Positions 34,140 to 47,413 of a stretch of DNA of 64,000 bases are shown one piece after another. A model generated the notes under the pieces. That model had not been told where the DNA came from. It saw only the letters and a program-made list of their open reading frames with translations, and did no database searches. The position numbers and the translations under genes were made by a program. Numbering within the stretch: position 1 is the stretch's first letter; every line of letters begins with the position of its first letter. The DNA is from Magnolia sinica (lineage: Eukaryota; Streptophyta; Magnoliopsida; Magnoliales; Magnoliaceae): NCBI RefSeq assembly GCF_029962835.1, contig NC_080590.1, forward strand, positions 63,114,001 to 63,178,000, in the 5' to 3' direction.

Positions 34140-36007
34140 TATAAGACCCATATCCTAGCCCGTATCATTCCGTATGCCTTCGCGGTCCTCCCGGTCAAAT
34201 TCCTGTGATCCGAGATCTGTTATCGGCATTTGCACGTGATCCTGAGTCGTGTCCAGTATATCAGAGTCGTCTCGACTCAAAATTTGTACCCCTGCTACCA
34301 CGCCGTCGCTGTGGTTCCAACACCGCATATTACGCACCAAGGTGATACCCAGGCCAGGAGATGTGGGCCTATGTTCAGTTCAAGGAAAATGTCATGCGTT
34401 GCAAATCCCAAGAGAAATATCAAATCAATTACATCAAATATCAAGTACCACATCCCATCCCCAAGTACAAACACCCATCCCTAAAGTCAACTCTCTCCCT
34501 TACATATCAAGTACACACCCATCACTCCCTATCACTTCATCACCTCTCACCCATCCCTCTCTCTCCTTATAACCTCTCTCTCATCTCTCTCTCCCTCATT
34601 TCCCAAGCAACCCACGTCTAAGATCCATGGGAGAGCTAGGTATGATCCACCTTCCCACCATCCTAAGTCCATCTCAACCGTTGAAATTGTTCCTTTGGAG
34701 CTCTAGCAAGCATTGACGGAAGAAGGAAGAAGAGATCTAAGGTGGGTGATCCACCGTTGAATTTCAATTTGATGGCCCACTTGTGATGGGACCAAATTTG
34801 ATGTATGTGTTGTAATCATAAGAGGGACCCATAGTGGCAGGGTCCCTTTACTACGCCGTTTCTTTCGCGCTCTCTCTCTCTCTCTCTTGATGTGTGGTCC
34901 ACCTGATGTGCATGACACATTTAGACCATCCCGGGACAATAGGCCCACCATGATATATTTTATCCATACTCGCCACCGGTGGGGCCCACCTTATTGAAGT
35001 CTAGCAGCTGGCTGGACGGTCCAGTACTGTTGGCATTGTCCAGTAAGCTGGATGAAGAGAAAATGCAAATATCTATTTAATCTAAAGGTGGTGGGCCACA
35101 TGTGTGGACCCACCTTGTTAATGTGTTGGATCCACACTGTCCAAGCAAGGACGGTGGGTCCCGAGCAGCATGCTGTTGCTGCTGCATGATCGGCAGCAAG
35201 TTCTGGGATCCCCATCACAAGGTACGTGTTATATCCCTAACGTCCATCTATTTTGGACGTGGGCCCATCCCACGCGTGTGGCACGTGTGGGGATGGGACC
35301 CACCTTGATGTATATGGGTTTTTATATGCACTGTCCGTGCATAGGATGATGCTGGTGCTATAGGATGCACCTGATATTTGTTTCAACCATACCGTCCATT
35401 GCTGGACGTGTGGGTGGGACCCACCCTGATGTGTTTATTCTATATCCTCACTGTCCATATGCCAGGACGGTGGGACCCCTGTGATGTATGTGCTTTATTC
35501 ACGCCGTTCATCTGTTCCATCCAGCCGTCCATTTGGACGATTTGCTGGGTGGCCCCCTTTGATTTATGTGTTATATATGCACACCGTCCATTTGGACAGT
35601 GCTGCATTGCCCTCCCCTGATGTATGTGTTACATCCAAACCGTCTGTCCATATGGTGAGCACGTCATATGGCTTGATACTAAAAATGAAGTAGATCTATT
35701 AGGTGGACCACACTACAGAAACAGTGGAGGATTAAATGCTTGCCATTGAAATTATTTTAGGGATTACATGTTCTGGATCAATATGGAAATTGTCATTCCT
35801 CTTAATCCAGGTCTTTGTGATCTTATGATCAGATTGGATGGAAATAAATGTTATGGTGGGCCCTGAAAATTTTAAACAGTGAAAATCATTATCACCACTG
35901 TTACTTGTGGTATGGTCCAGATGATCTTTTGATATGATTTATTTTTTGGAAAAGCTCTAAAATGATTTCTAAAAAAGAAAAATAGATGAATGGTGTAGAT
36001 GGTGTGG

Positions 36008-36440
36008 CCCATTGTTACACCCGATCTTGATGTATATGCGGCCCATTTGGTGTGGCCCATTGTGATATAATTGGAGTCCATGGGTTGAGGCCCATTGAGA
36101 TGTATTTGGGGCCCATGGGTTGAGGCCCATTGTGATATAATTGGGGCCCATGGGTTGAGGCCCATTGTGATGTATTTAGGGCCCATGGGTTGAGGCCCAT
36201 TGTGATGTATTTGGGGCCCATGGGTTAAGGCCCATTGTGATGTATTTGGAGCCCATGAGTAGAGGCCCATTGTGATATATTTGAGGCCATGGGACGTGGC
36301 CCTTTATAATGTATATGAGGCCCGTGTCAGGGGCCCATTGTGATGTATATGTGGCCCATATGAAGTGGTCCACCTGATGTATGAGAGGCCTATGGATGTG
36401 ACCCATGGTGTTGTATATTAAACCCTTATGTGGGGACATG
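36008..36440. repeat. 35-bp GGCCCAT tandem array of R3
   Basis: About eight units of GGGCCCATGGGTTGAGG followed by CCCATTGTGATGTATTT. Period 35. Open frames on the minus strand (for example 35872-36270) reflect only this repeat. Confidence 0.85.
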
Positions 36441-36659
36441 GGCCCACTATATGTTTAACCATATGTGGGCTACTCCTCGAGAGTAATGTTGGTTGAATGT
36501 CCACATTGATGGGCAGTGATGGTTAAATGTCCACATTGTGACTTTCCCTTAGGCCTGGTTAGGCCCATTCTCATCATTCTCTAGTAGGTTAACCCAAATG
36601 AAAGGGCCCCATTGATATTGCTTAATCCATCATCGGTCGTCTATCTATAGACCCCGCCT

Positions 36660-37530
36660 TGCATCGAGATCGATTACCGATTCTAATTATCGAGGTCGAT
36701 TCCGATTGTCGAGGCCATTCCGATTGTCCAGGCCAATTTCGATTGTTGAGGCCAAGTTCGATTGTCGAGGCCAAATCTGATTTGTCGAAGCCGATTATCG
36801 AGGCCGATTTCGATTGTTGAGGCCGATTAACGACGCTGATTCCAATTGTTGAGGCAATTCTGATTGTCGAGGCTGATTCTGATTTGCCGTGGCCAATTGT
36901 CGAGGCCGATTCTAATTTGTTTAAGCCGATTATCGAGGCCGATTTCGATTGTTGAGGCTGATTCCGATTGTCGAGGCCACTTGTCAACGCCGATTCTGAT
37001 TTATCGAGGCCGATTATCGAGACTGATTCCAATTTGTCGAGGTCATTTGTTGAGGCCGATTCCAATTGTCAAGGCTGATTCTGATTTGTCGAGGCCGATT
37101 TAAATTATCGAGGCTGATTCCGATTGTCGAGGCTGATTCTGATTGTTAAGGCCGATTTTGATTTGTTGAAGCTGATTATTGAGGCCGATTCTGATTATCG
37201 CAATCAATTATTAAGGCCAATTCTGATTGTCGAGGCCGATTCTGATTTGTCGAGGCTAATTATCGAGGCTAATTCCGATTTGTCGAGGCCAATTATTGAG
37301 GCTGATTTCGATTTGTCGAGGCCGATTATTGAGGCCAATTCCAATTGTCGAGGCCGATTTCGATTGTCGAGGCCGATTCCGATTGTCGAGGCCAATTGTC
37401 GAGGCTGATTCTGATTTGTCAAGGCTGATTCCGATTGTTGAGGCCAATTGTCGAGGCTGATTGTTGAGGTTGAATATTAAGGCCAATTGTCGAGGCCGAT
37501 TGTCGAGGTTGAATATTGAGGCCAATTGTC
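36660..37530. repeat. Minisatellite of CGAGGCCGATTCTGATTTGT type, only in R3
   Basis: Several dozen short units, mostly 13, 19 or 20 bases, built from CGAGGCCGATT plus CCGATTGT or CTGATTTGT. In R1 (about 24660-24700) and R2 (about 21880-21930) the same place holds only one or two copies of TAGGCCGATTATTGATACCG. Boundaries on both sides are colinear with the other R copies. Frames of 79-147 codons through it are artefacts. Confidence 0.85.
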
Positions 37531-38222
37531 AAGGCCTAATGTGATGTATATGCGGTGTATATTTGAGGCCCATTATGATGTGTATTCAACCCATGTTTAA
37601 GGCCCAATGTGATGTATATGAGGCCTATGTGATGAGGCCTATTGTGGTGCATTTGAGGGCCACGTGATGGAGCCCGTCATGATGTATATTAGGCCCATGT
37701 GAGAGGCCCATCATGATGTGTATTAAGCTCTTGAGTGAGGCCCATGGTGTTGTATATTAGGCCCTTATGGGATCATGGGTCCACTACATGTTAGGCTCTA
37801 TGTGGGTCATTCCTTGAGGGCAATGTTGGTTAAATGTCCACATTGTCGAGGCCGATTGTCGATGCCAGTTATTAATACTGATTATGAGTATGTGACAGCA
37901 TAGTATCATGATACATGCCCATACGCATCATCTACATGTTTATTATGAGATGTAATTAACCATTGCATATGTCATAGCACAGATGGTTTATGGGCTTCCT
38001 AATAGGTAGAGTTATCCCACATGAGCGCACGGTATGCACAGGATTGATGCATGATTGGGCTACATGACTCATGCATCTTGTATTGTGTGATTGTGATTAC
38101 TGTACACCCTAGTGACATTAGGGCTGTGACCTCCATAGGCATGTTATGGATGGCCAGATGGGACACCGAAAATGTTTGGTTCGAGCATTTGGATACTTTT
38201 GATGTCCATGGGTGAAAGTCCC

Positions 38223-41200
38223 TGTAAGACCCATATCCTAGTCCATACTGTTTCGTCAACTCCCGCGATCCTTCGCGTTGAATTCTGGCAACCTGCGACT
38301 TATGATCGATGTTTACGCATGACCTTAAGTCGTATCCTATAAATTTGAGTTGGCTTAATCCGAGACTTGTACCATTGTGACCGCACTGCCACCGCGGTTC
38401 CAACACCGCAACTCGCGCACTAACCAGATACCTAGGTTAAAAGATATGGGCCCGCGTTTATTTTGAGGAAAACACCGCATGTTTGCAATCCCAAGAGAAT
38501 CTTTACAACATGTCTCATCAGTCATTCAATCAAAGCTTTCTTTCTCCTCAAGTCAACCCCAAAGTCAACTCTTTCTCACCCTCTCTCTTACACACCCATA
38601 CATGTCATGTACACCATCACCTCACATCCATCACTCTATCACCCATCACTTCTCTTACAACCACCCTCTCTTTCTCTCTCTTTCTCTTCATATTTTCCAA
38701 GCACCAAAATGGGCTCATGTCCAAGCTTCTCATGGAGAGAAAAGTGATTTTGGTGGCCCACCTTTCCATCCCAAAAATCTTCATCCTAGCCATTCATTTC
38801 TCATCTTCCACCATCAAAGAGGAACACAAGGAGATTGGCTTTCCAATGGACCAAGAAGATCGAATGGTGGGTGCTTATTAGACTAGATCTTTCATGTTTT
38901 GATGATGGACCAAGTGAGGCCTACCGATCAATTGTATGGATCTCACTTTGGACCCTAGGTGTGGCCGATGGCCCACCTTGATCCTAATGATCATTCCATG
39001 ATAGGGCCATTCTCCATGGACCCCATCATGATGTTTATTCTCCTTGCATGAATAGGGTCATCTAGACCTTACATTTTGGTGGAGAGAGGATCTCCACCGT
39101 TGATTTTTAATTTGATGGGCCCACGTGTAATGGGACCCACTTGATGTATGATTAGATGCATGGAACGAAGGACCCATAGTGCCGGGGTCCCTCCATCGCA
39201 TGTGTGTCTCTCTTTCTCTCTCTCTCTCTCCCTCTTTTCATTTTTTTTGTGATAGATGGTCATGTGGCCCACTTGGATGGACCCCACGTTGATGTATGTA
39301 TTACCCATGCCATCAACCCTTTTGGTGGCCCACGTCCATAGGTGGGGCCCACCTCAAATGTATGTATCATGCCCAAACCGTCCAGCGTCCAGGGACGCTA
39401 GATGTGAACTGGGAAAACACAAATATTAGCTTGATTCATAAGCTTTTGGATGGGCTACTTTTGTAGGCCCCACACTGACGTATGAAGTTAATCCACACCG
39501 TCTATTCCATTCTCCAGCTCATTTTAGGCATTGAGCTGAAAGATGAAGTTAATTCGACTATCTGGCGAGCCATAGCATAGAAAACAATTATTTTTACCAT
39601 TGAAAACCACCCTAATGTTTTGACACATCAAAATACATCGAATATTGGACTCATTTGGTTTGTCTCGAGCCGTAAAAACCAATGGCTGGGGTGGATTTTG
39701 CCGATGAGGGCCCTACATAGGAAAAACCTTTGAAAAATGAGTTTTTTTAAAAGAAAATTAGGCAGCAGTGCCTGCTGTTACTGCTGACGCCAGGACACAG
39801 AAGCGTCCTGCATTTGACGCTGGAGGCAGGACAGGGGTCCCAGTCATGGGCCCCACTGTGATGTGTGTTTGGCATCAGCCTCGTGCATTTTGTAAGCCCC
39901 TTTGGGGCAGTGGGCCACCCCAAGAATCAGCCATAGTTAGAGCTCGGGTGGCCCACATCAAAGGAAACAGTGTGGATGAACGTCTACCATTGAAACCCTT
40001 TTCTGGGTCACAAAAGTTTTGGGAGCATTATGAAATTTGTTTTTCCTATTCATTTAGGTCCGTGTGACCTTATCAACGGATTAGATGGAAGTAAACGTTA
40101 GGGTGAGCCCCACGTGGGACCCACACTGATGTATGTGTTTAATTCACACCATCCATGGCTGTGGACGGTGGGAACCACCATGATGTATGTTTTGGACGCA
40201 CACCATCTAGCTGTGGACCACCGTGATGTATGGGTTTTATCCTCACTGTCCATTACTTAGACGGTGGGACATACCCCATGTGCAGGCTACACCTTGATGT
40301 GTGCATTCGTCCAGGCCGTCCAGGGCTTGGGCATTAATTTAATATTATATATTTATATATTATATACATATATTATGTATATCTGTGGGTCCCACCTACT
40401 TCATCTACACTGTCTATCTATGGGACCCACCCGTTTGATTGGCTAGGTTATCTCACACCAGTTATATAGCTATTGTTTTAACGCTGCTGAGTTCTGTGGG
40501 TCCCATCTGTTATATCTATGTCGTTCATCCCTATGGGACCTATAATGATGCATGTGTCGCATCCAAACCGTCCACCATTTGGCAAGCTTGTCTTAAGGCT
40601 TAAGGCTAAAAATAAGACAGATCTAGGATTAGGTGGACCACACTATGGAAATCAGTGGGTTTAACCGTCCACCATTAAAACCCCTTTCAGGTCATCGTGA
40701 CCTTATGATCAGATTGGATGGGAAATAAATGTTATCGTGGGCCTTAGGAATTCTAATGGAGGAAATCACTTTCACCGCTTATCTTTGGGTATGGCCCATT
40801 TGATATGCATGGGGCCCAATTGATGTGGCCCAATTTAATGTGATGTATGAGGCCCGTTCGTTGAGGCCCACCTTAACATATATGGGGCCCATTTGATGAG
40901 GCCCGATGTAGTGTATTTGGACCCCAAGGGTTGAGACCCATTGTGATATATTTGGGGCCCATGGGTTAGGCCCATCATGATGTATAAAGGCCTATGGGTT
41001 GAGGTGGCCCATTTGATATATCTGAGGCTTATGGGTCGAGGCCCAATGAGACGTATATAGGTCCATTACAATGTGTGACTCCCCATGGTTTATGTAATGA
41101 TGTTTTATGGCAGGCCATGGCTTGGGAGCAATGTTGGTTTGACATCCACATTGTAAGATTAATGTTGGTTAAATGTCCGCATTATAACTCTCCCTAGGGC

Positions 41201-42928
41201 CCATTGATAGGCCCATACTTATTGTGTGTAGGCCATCAAGGCCCATCTTTGTTGTGAGGATAGTTCATCACCATATAAGATACTTAGTATAACTCCATGA
41301 TTCATGCCCATACGCATCATATGCATGCCTGATATGAGGAATGTTTGATCATAGCATACGCCATTGGGCAGACTATTTACGGGACTACTTATGAGACGGA
41401 GTGCCCACATTATCACACCATATGTGCAAGATTGTTGCATGACTGAATAGTGTGACTTATGCATCTCGCATATATGTGACTTGATCATTATAAGTCCTAG
41501 CGACATCAGGGTCGTGGCCTCCACAGACACATCATGGATGGCCAGATAGGACACCAAAATTTCTTGGTTCTAGCACTGTGGGCACGTAGGATGTCCTTGG
41601 GTGAAAATCTCAGAACCTCCTTGGTACCAGGAGATGCTCCAACATCTAGACCGAGTGGAATATGAGCGTCGGTGCTTATACCATGAGGTCGTATCTCCTA
41701 CTGTGTCGTGGTCGGTTGGAAGGGGGTGTGGCCTTATCCGCCTGAGTGAGGGGGCTATAAGCTAGGCTGAGTATGACCAGCTCGTAAATGGGTCCGCTAT
41801 CGACGAGCCGAGTAGGTATTGACAGACTACTGGCTAGGCGGATAGTGAGGTCTCTTCCACTCACTGGGCTGTACAGTTAGGGAGGAGGCAGTCGGTGTGG
41901 AGTGTAATAGACCTCGGTGATTTCTCAGAGAGCAACCGTACTGATATGTGGACTTATTGAGTAGGAATTACATATCCATTCATTCATTCATTCACTATCC
42001 ACTCAGGCTAGTGGTGCGTAACTATTTGCTATGTGTACCTTCGCATGGCTAGGATTTCGGTTGGGCATGCAACTAACCTGACATCAGGAGTTTACCACAT
42101 TAAGTTTGACTATCCAAATTTAAGTATGGGACTGGTTTGGATAGAAGTCTCTTGTGGTGGACCCCATAGCCTGCGATACTACGTACTATTATCCCGACTT
42201 CACATTCCAGCATGGTCATTTCATTCGCACTGCATATTACATTGCATCCGCAGTACTTAGCATTTTGGGTTACTATGTTTTTACACTTATATGGCCTAGA
42301 TGAGGTTGATGGTATTCGTGGCTCGTCAGGATTTGTATATTGCATTGCATCCTCAGTATCTGTTATATCTTATTATGTGTTGCATCGCATAGCCTTAGTA
42401 CAGATGATAGCACTCATGGACTTACTAGTATATTTCCACTTACTCTGATATCGCATGATTCATGATCTTGTCAGTATTTTCGCTTATTCCGATGATGTAT
42501 GATTTATGGGCTTTATAGTATACTTGACACTTATCTTGGGCACACACTTTTACTACCCTCTAAGCTTTTGTAAGCTTATACACGATAGATGCGTGCAGGT
42601 GGTGTTAGGTTACAGTAGCGTTGAGCTTGGAGTGTGCAGCAGTCCTCTGGAGCTTTGATTTCGATATATGTATTTCCCTTTCAACATTGTATTCAAATGA
42701 TTATATTAGTGGATATGTGATGATAATGTTGCCTTTATGATTTGATTATGCTTATGGTTATGCTCCATTATAAAAAAATCATACTGAAAATCCTCTTTGT
42801 AGGATCCCAGGATCGGAATCTGGCAAATGGGTGCTGGAAGCCGAGAATGGGGCACTATGGAGGCTGTTGGCGCCGGATTCAGTGATCGAAAATTTTGTGA
42901 GCCCAGTTTCCGAGTTTGGGGTGTGACA
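38223..42928. mobile_element. Giant ORF-less LTR-like element R4, nested in R3
   Basis: Begins TGTAAGACCCATATCCTAG and ends GGGGTGTGACA; 4,706 bases. Perfect 5-bp duplication GTCCC on both sides (38218-38222, 42929-42933). R3 is continuous across it: GGTGAAAGTCCC before and GTCCCTAAACC after, as in R2 near 22244. Parts: CT run 39206-39234, hairpin repeats 39280-40560, an AT-rich run 40331-40384, GGCCCAT array 40790-41070, (ATTC)n near 41980. No convincing coding frame. Confidence 0.85.
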
Positions 42929-45276
42929 GTCCCTAAACCTCTGAGGCCAGGACACACCTTAACGTCTAGACCGAGTGGATACATGAGCTCCCGAGTGCTG
43001 GATACCAGTAGGTCATGGCTCTCACTGTGTTATGGTTGGTTAGGAGGGGGTGTGGCCTTATCCACCTAAGTGAGGAGTCTGTAAGCTAGGCTGAGGTTGA
43101 CCAGCTCCTAAATGAGTCCGCTATCGACAAGTCGGGTAGGCATTAGTATACTATTGGCATGCGGGTAGTGAGGTCTTTTCCACTTGTTGGGCAGCACAGC
43201 CAGCAGGGGCGACAGCCAACTTGGAGTGTACTTGACCTCGGTGATGATCCAGAGATGTACGGTATTAATATGTGGACTTATTGAGTAGGAGTTACATACT
43301 CATTCATTCATTCATTCACTATCTACTCGGGCTAGTGGTGCGCAACTAATTGTTGTGTACCTTCGTAATGGCAAGGATTTCGGTTAGGGAACCTGAGATC
43401 AGGAGTCTACTACATTGAGTCTGGCTATCCAAATTTAGGTATGGGACTGGTTTGGATAAAAGTTCCTTGTGATGGACCCCATAGCCTGTGATACTACGTA
43501 CTATTATCCCGACTTCACACTACGACTTGGTCATTTCATTCGTACCACATACCGCATATTGCATTACATCCGCGGCATATGAGATTTTGGGTTGTTATGT
43601 TTTTACATTTATATGAGGCTGATGGTATTCTTAGCTCTTCTGAATTACATATTATATTGCATTCTTGATATTTGATATTTGGTTAATTATGTTTCCGCAT
43701 TTTATAGCTGACTTACATTACTTTCTCAGTATATAACATTGGTTTGCTATATCTATTCATCGCATATCTTGGATGAGGTTGATGATATTTTATGGACGTA
43801 TCAGTATTTTTACTTACTTTGGTTTTGTATGGTTCGTCGACTTACCAGTATTTCCGTTTATTCTGATATTACATTTTGAGCATGCATATACTTCTCATAC
43901 ACTTACACCACCTTCTAAGCTTTCTATAAACTTACGCACGATAGATGCGTGCAAGTGACATTAGGATGTAGCCGAGCTAAGGCAGAAGCATGCGGTTGAG
44001 CTTCTGGAGTTTTCTTTGATATCTATATTTTGTATTTCCCTTTCAGTATTGTACTCAAATGATTATAATAGTGGATATGTGGTGATGATGTTGTTCTTGT
44101 GGTTTGGGTATACTTGTGGTTATGCTTCTTACGAGACAAATTCATGTTGAAAATTCTCCTTGTAGGATCCAAGGATCGAAATCTGGCGTATGGGAGTTGG
44201 GAGCTAAGAATGGGGTACTACGGAGGCTGTCGGCACCGAATTCGGCGATCGAAAATTTTGTAAGACCGGTTTTCAAGTTTGGGGTGTGACAAAATCAACC
44301 TGAGCTAGCTTGATTTGATTTTAATCTTAAGAAAGGAGAAAACACAAATCCTTTCTTAAAGTAAGATTGGAATAAAGATCTCAAAATCAAATAACAAAAA
44401 GCTAATTAAAGAGAATATTAAATGAGCACACTATAGCTTAAAAAATTACAAACTTATCTCTCAGAGTGGTGTCTTGATTTCACTTTAATAAATGAATAAA
44501 CTCTGAAATTTGTGCTCTATTTATAGGTGAAAATACTGTTCACTTGACTGCTCTAAGGATCAATTCGACTAGTCGAAGGACTAACAAAATTTTAAATTTT
44601 CTTGCGCGATAAGATAAGGCTGTTACTTGACTGGTCGAGTGGCCTGCTCGACTGGTCGAGTGGGACCAGAAAAGCTTATTGGACTTTGAGTCGAGCCTAC
44701 ACGATTGGTCGAGTAGTCTCCAGGATTGGTCGAGAGTTTAACAGAAAATTCTAAAAATTAGCAACAAACCTTGGACTGGTCGAGCCAGTACTTGGACTAG
44801 TCGAACAAGGTCTAAGACTAGTTGAGAAAATGACCTATAAACATCTGAAATGACCCACGAAAAATATGCAATGAATATGACACAACCTAAGGTCAATCTA
44901 GGGTCATCTAAAACTGTTTATGAGTTGGAACAAATGAAACATCATTCATTTTCGAATGTTGATATCTTGCAATACTTGAAGCTTGAGTTCGATCACTTGA
45001 ACTTGTGCTAGAGATATGCTTGAGTTCTTGAGTCTTTAGCGTACAGCAATTGAACTTCAAACTTAAACTTGAGTTCTTAAATCTGATCTTGAAACTATAA
45101 ACTTCAACACTCTTCGCTTCAACTTGAAGATGTAGGCAAGTTCGATGAAAATCCAGAGAACTTTGAAATGTACGAACCTGATCACTTTAACTCAATCATG
45201 ATACAAATCCTAAATGGTTTGGCACAACAAAATTTGACAACACAACGGGTGTTGGATTTACACAATAGCATTTACA

Positions 45277-45293
45277 ATCTCCCCCTTTGTCAA
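45277..45293 (-). promoter_or_regulatory. C2 polypurine tract
   Basis: On the minus strand TTTGACAAAGGGGGAGAT directly precedes the 3' LTR start TGTAAATGC. It matches the tract before the C1 3' LTR. Downstream of the extra ORF stop, as in Sireviruses. Confidence 0.8.
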
Positions 45294-45723
45294 ATTTGTG
45301 ACAAAACCAAAAGAATCATGCACCATAAAGAATCATGCACCAGTTATATAAACACAATAAAGATAAGAGAAGTAAAGGAAATAAGATAGCAAATAGCATT
45401 AGCATGATAATCAAAATATAAACAAAAGGCACAATAGCATGTCCACATACTAAAAAGTAAAAGTATGTCCCAACACATAAAGAGTAGAAAGTATTAATAC
45501 ATGTCTAGAAATAAATGAACAGCTAATCAGATCCAGATGAAGGAGCAAGAATAAAAGGATCTATCTGATGCAGTCCCTTGTTAATGAGCGTAAGATATTT
45601 GTACATGTATTTAAATTGATTTTCTTAGGACACATGCATACCCTCTACCTTCTCCTTAAGGGATCACAAACACTCATCAAAGTCAGAAGGCTGAAAGTCA
45701 GGATCAGCTGCAGAGTCTGACTA

Positions 45724-46653
45724 AATCTCATCAAATATGCCATCCATATTGACGTCATCTGAAGGCAAAACATCCTCCTCTTCAGTTGCTTTAGCAGCTC
45801 CTCCAGCACCCACATCAACTTGGCTAAGGGCCAACCTCAAATTCATCTTATTTATGTTCGAATTGTTGAAGGGAAGATGGTTAATGAGAGCTTTTCCAAC
45901 AGGTATAGCCACATGACTATGGGTGGCTAAGACAGTCATAAGATAGGCAAATGGAATATCACTATGACCTGGATGGAGATGAAACTGAATCATGATGTAA
46001 CAGATAAGAGATGGAAGACATACAGAAACACCAATAACAATAGAGTGAAGGATGTGAGCCATGAAAGTAATGAGCTCAGTCTTGTTACCAAACCTAAGAT
46101 AGACATTAGAGATGAAAATTTGATGGAGAATCCTATATCTGGGTAACATAAACTTAAAATTGAGCACATTCCCGAAACTCCATTCCGCATTCATGTTGCA
46201 TAACACTCTAGTGAGCATTCTTTTCTCAGACTCAGAAGGTTCTGTTATAAGAGTAAAAATGGGAATACCATCATCATTAACTGGAAGATCCATCAATCTA
46301 GACATTAAGTGATGGTCCACATTAATAGGACCTTCTCTGGTTGTAATTGTAAAAGTTAGATTCTCAGAAGAAAAGTCAGTTATGCAAGCAAACATGTCCT
46401 GCGTAATGGAATGGTATGCCGGACCACCCCAATTTAAAATGTTATCCCATCCTACAGTTTGAAGGAGAGGAATAATGTCAAATGATTCCAAGTGATTAGA
46501 GTTGACCATCCATTCAACAATCACGTTGTGAAGACGTATATCCCACACATACTCGAGGTCTTCTTCGGATGACCAAAGATGGCGCACCGTGATTGGAGCA
46601 GAACGAGAAGAAGAAGGACCACGAGAACCTTTCTTCTTATTTCTACTATCCAT
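45724..46653 (-). CDS. C2 extra ORF, 310 codons open; 'putative plant transposon protein' domain-like
   Basis: The start at 46653 gives MDSRNKKKGSRGPSSSRSAP, matching the C1 start. The core has IVEWMVNSNHLESFDIIPLLQTVGW, PAYHSITQDMFACITDFSSENLTFTI, INVDHHLMSRLMDLPV and a hydrophobic stretch HSIVIGVSVCLPSLICYIMI followed by FHLHPGHSDIPFAYLM. An acidic tail with EEEDVLPSDD ends at a TAG (45721-45723). Reading through the stop, a coiled-coil-like tail with further stops continues to 45523 and ends DPFILAPSSGSD, as in C1, so the stop is premature. It is the longest open frame in the window although gag-pol of C2 is badly broken. I recall the domain as Pfam PF20167. The hydrophobic stretch looks like a core helix, not an envelope anchor: no signal peptide is seen. 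Function unknown. Confidence 0.6.
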
Positions 46654-46973
46654 TGCATAAGAAAGACAAGGAATACAAGCAATGCAAAAAAGGAATGGTA
46701 TGCCGGACCGCCCCAATTTAAAATGTTATCCCATCCTATAGTTTGAAGGAGAGGAATAATGCCAAATAGTTCCAAGTGATTAGAGTTGACCGTCCATTCA
46801 ACAATCACGTTGCGAAGATGTATATCCCACACATACTCGAGGTCTTCTTCAGATGACCAAAGATGACGCACCGTGATTGGAGTAGAATGAGAAGAAGAAG
46901 GACCACAAGAACCTTTCTTCTTATTTCTACTATCCATTGCATAAGAAAGACAAGGAATACAAGCAATGCAAAA
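46408..46973 (-). repeat. 283-bp tandem duplication at the 5' end of the C2 extra ORF
   Basis: 46408-46690 and 46691-46973 are near-identical direct repeats beginning GGAATGGTATGCCGG and ending CAATGCAAAAAA. They cover the first about 83 codons plus some leader. As 283 is not a multiple of three, a protein started at the upstream ATG (46937) leaves frame after the GGPAYHS residues, while the downstream ATG (46653) reads the full ORF. Confidence 0.9.
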
Positions 46974-47134
46974 AAAGAAAGAAGGGTTTCAAGGAAATTA
47001 AATTTTTAGCTAGAAAACCCAACAAACCACCATAAACCTTGAAATAAACTACAGAAACAAGGAAATGGAAGAGCAAAGAACTCAAATCTATAAGGAAATC
47101 GAAAAAAGATGCACTAACCTTGAAGGAATCAAAG

Positions 47135-47312
47135 GTGGGTTCGACCGATCGTGGTAGGGCTGGTTGGGGAAGATGAAATAAATGAAGAAAAATTATTTTT
47201 TGCACAATAAAAAACCTCAAACCCGAGTGGCTCGACTGGTCGAGTACATACTTAATCGGTCGTGCCACGATTGGTCGAGTGTGTACTCGACTAGTCGTAC
47301 ACCACAAAAATT
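47135..47312 (-). promoter_or_regulatory. Palindrome cluster between C2 pol and extra ORF
   Basis: Contains TTCGACCGATCG, GGCTCGACTGGTCGAG, ATTGGTCGAG and ACTCGACTAGTCG. It lies about 200-370 bases upstream of the first extra-ORF start (46937), the same spacing as in C1. The motif is the one found in the C2 LTR U3 (44560-44825 and 53275-53600). Confidence 0.55.
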
Positions 47313-47413
47313 CATCAAATTTTCATTATTTTTGAAATTTAAATTTTTGTAAAAATAAAAAAAATAAAAACATGCAATATATTACAAATAAACACAAACA
47401 TTTTAGTTCATAT

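Larger units (their letters stand above)
34140..44291. mobile_element. Giant ORF-less LTR-like element R3, inserted in the C2 LTR and split by R4
   Basis: Begins TATAAGACCCATATCCTAG (expected TGTAAGACC) and ends GGGGTGTGACA. Identical 5-mers AAATC flank it (34135-34139, 44292-44296), and the host LTR sequence is continuous without it, as the 5' LTR around 53030 shows. Net length without R4 is about 5.4 kb, the longest copy, because of a minisatellite at 36660-37530. Order of parts on the plus strand: start block, CT run, hairpin repeats (34890-35680), GGCCCAT array (36008-36440), minisatellite, conserved right third. No coding potential. A perfect target duplication and TG..CA-type ends favour a solo LTR. 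Confidence 0.8.

Noticed and set aside
35872..37525. Frames up to 147 codons on both strands in R3
   Set aside because: They result from 35-bp and 13-20-bp repeats without stops; peptides are periodic and change frame with the repeat.
38463..38886. Three overlapping frames of 94-135 codons in R4
   Set aside because: All three frames of the same C-rich segment are open, and R3 (34230-34621) shows the same without protein conservation.
46000..46100. Hydrophobic stretch of the extra ORF as an envelope-type membrane anchor
   Set aside because: No signal peptide, no second segment, and the stretch fits the hydrophobic core of the accessory domain in C1 as well.
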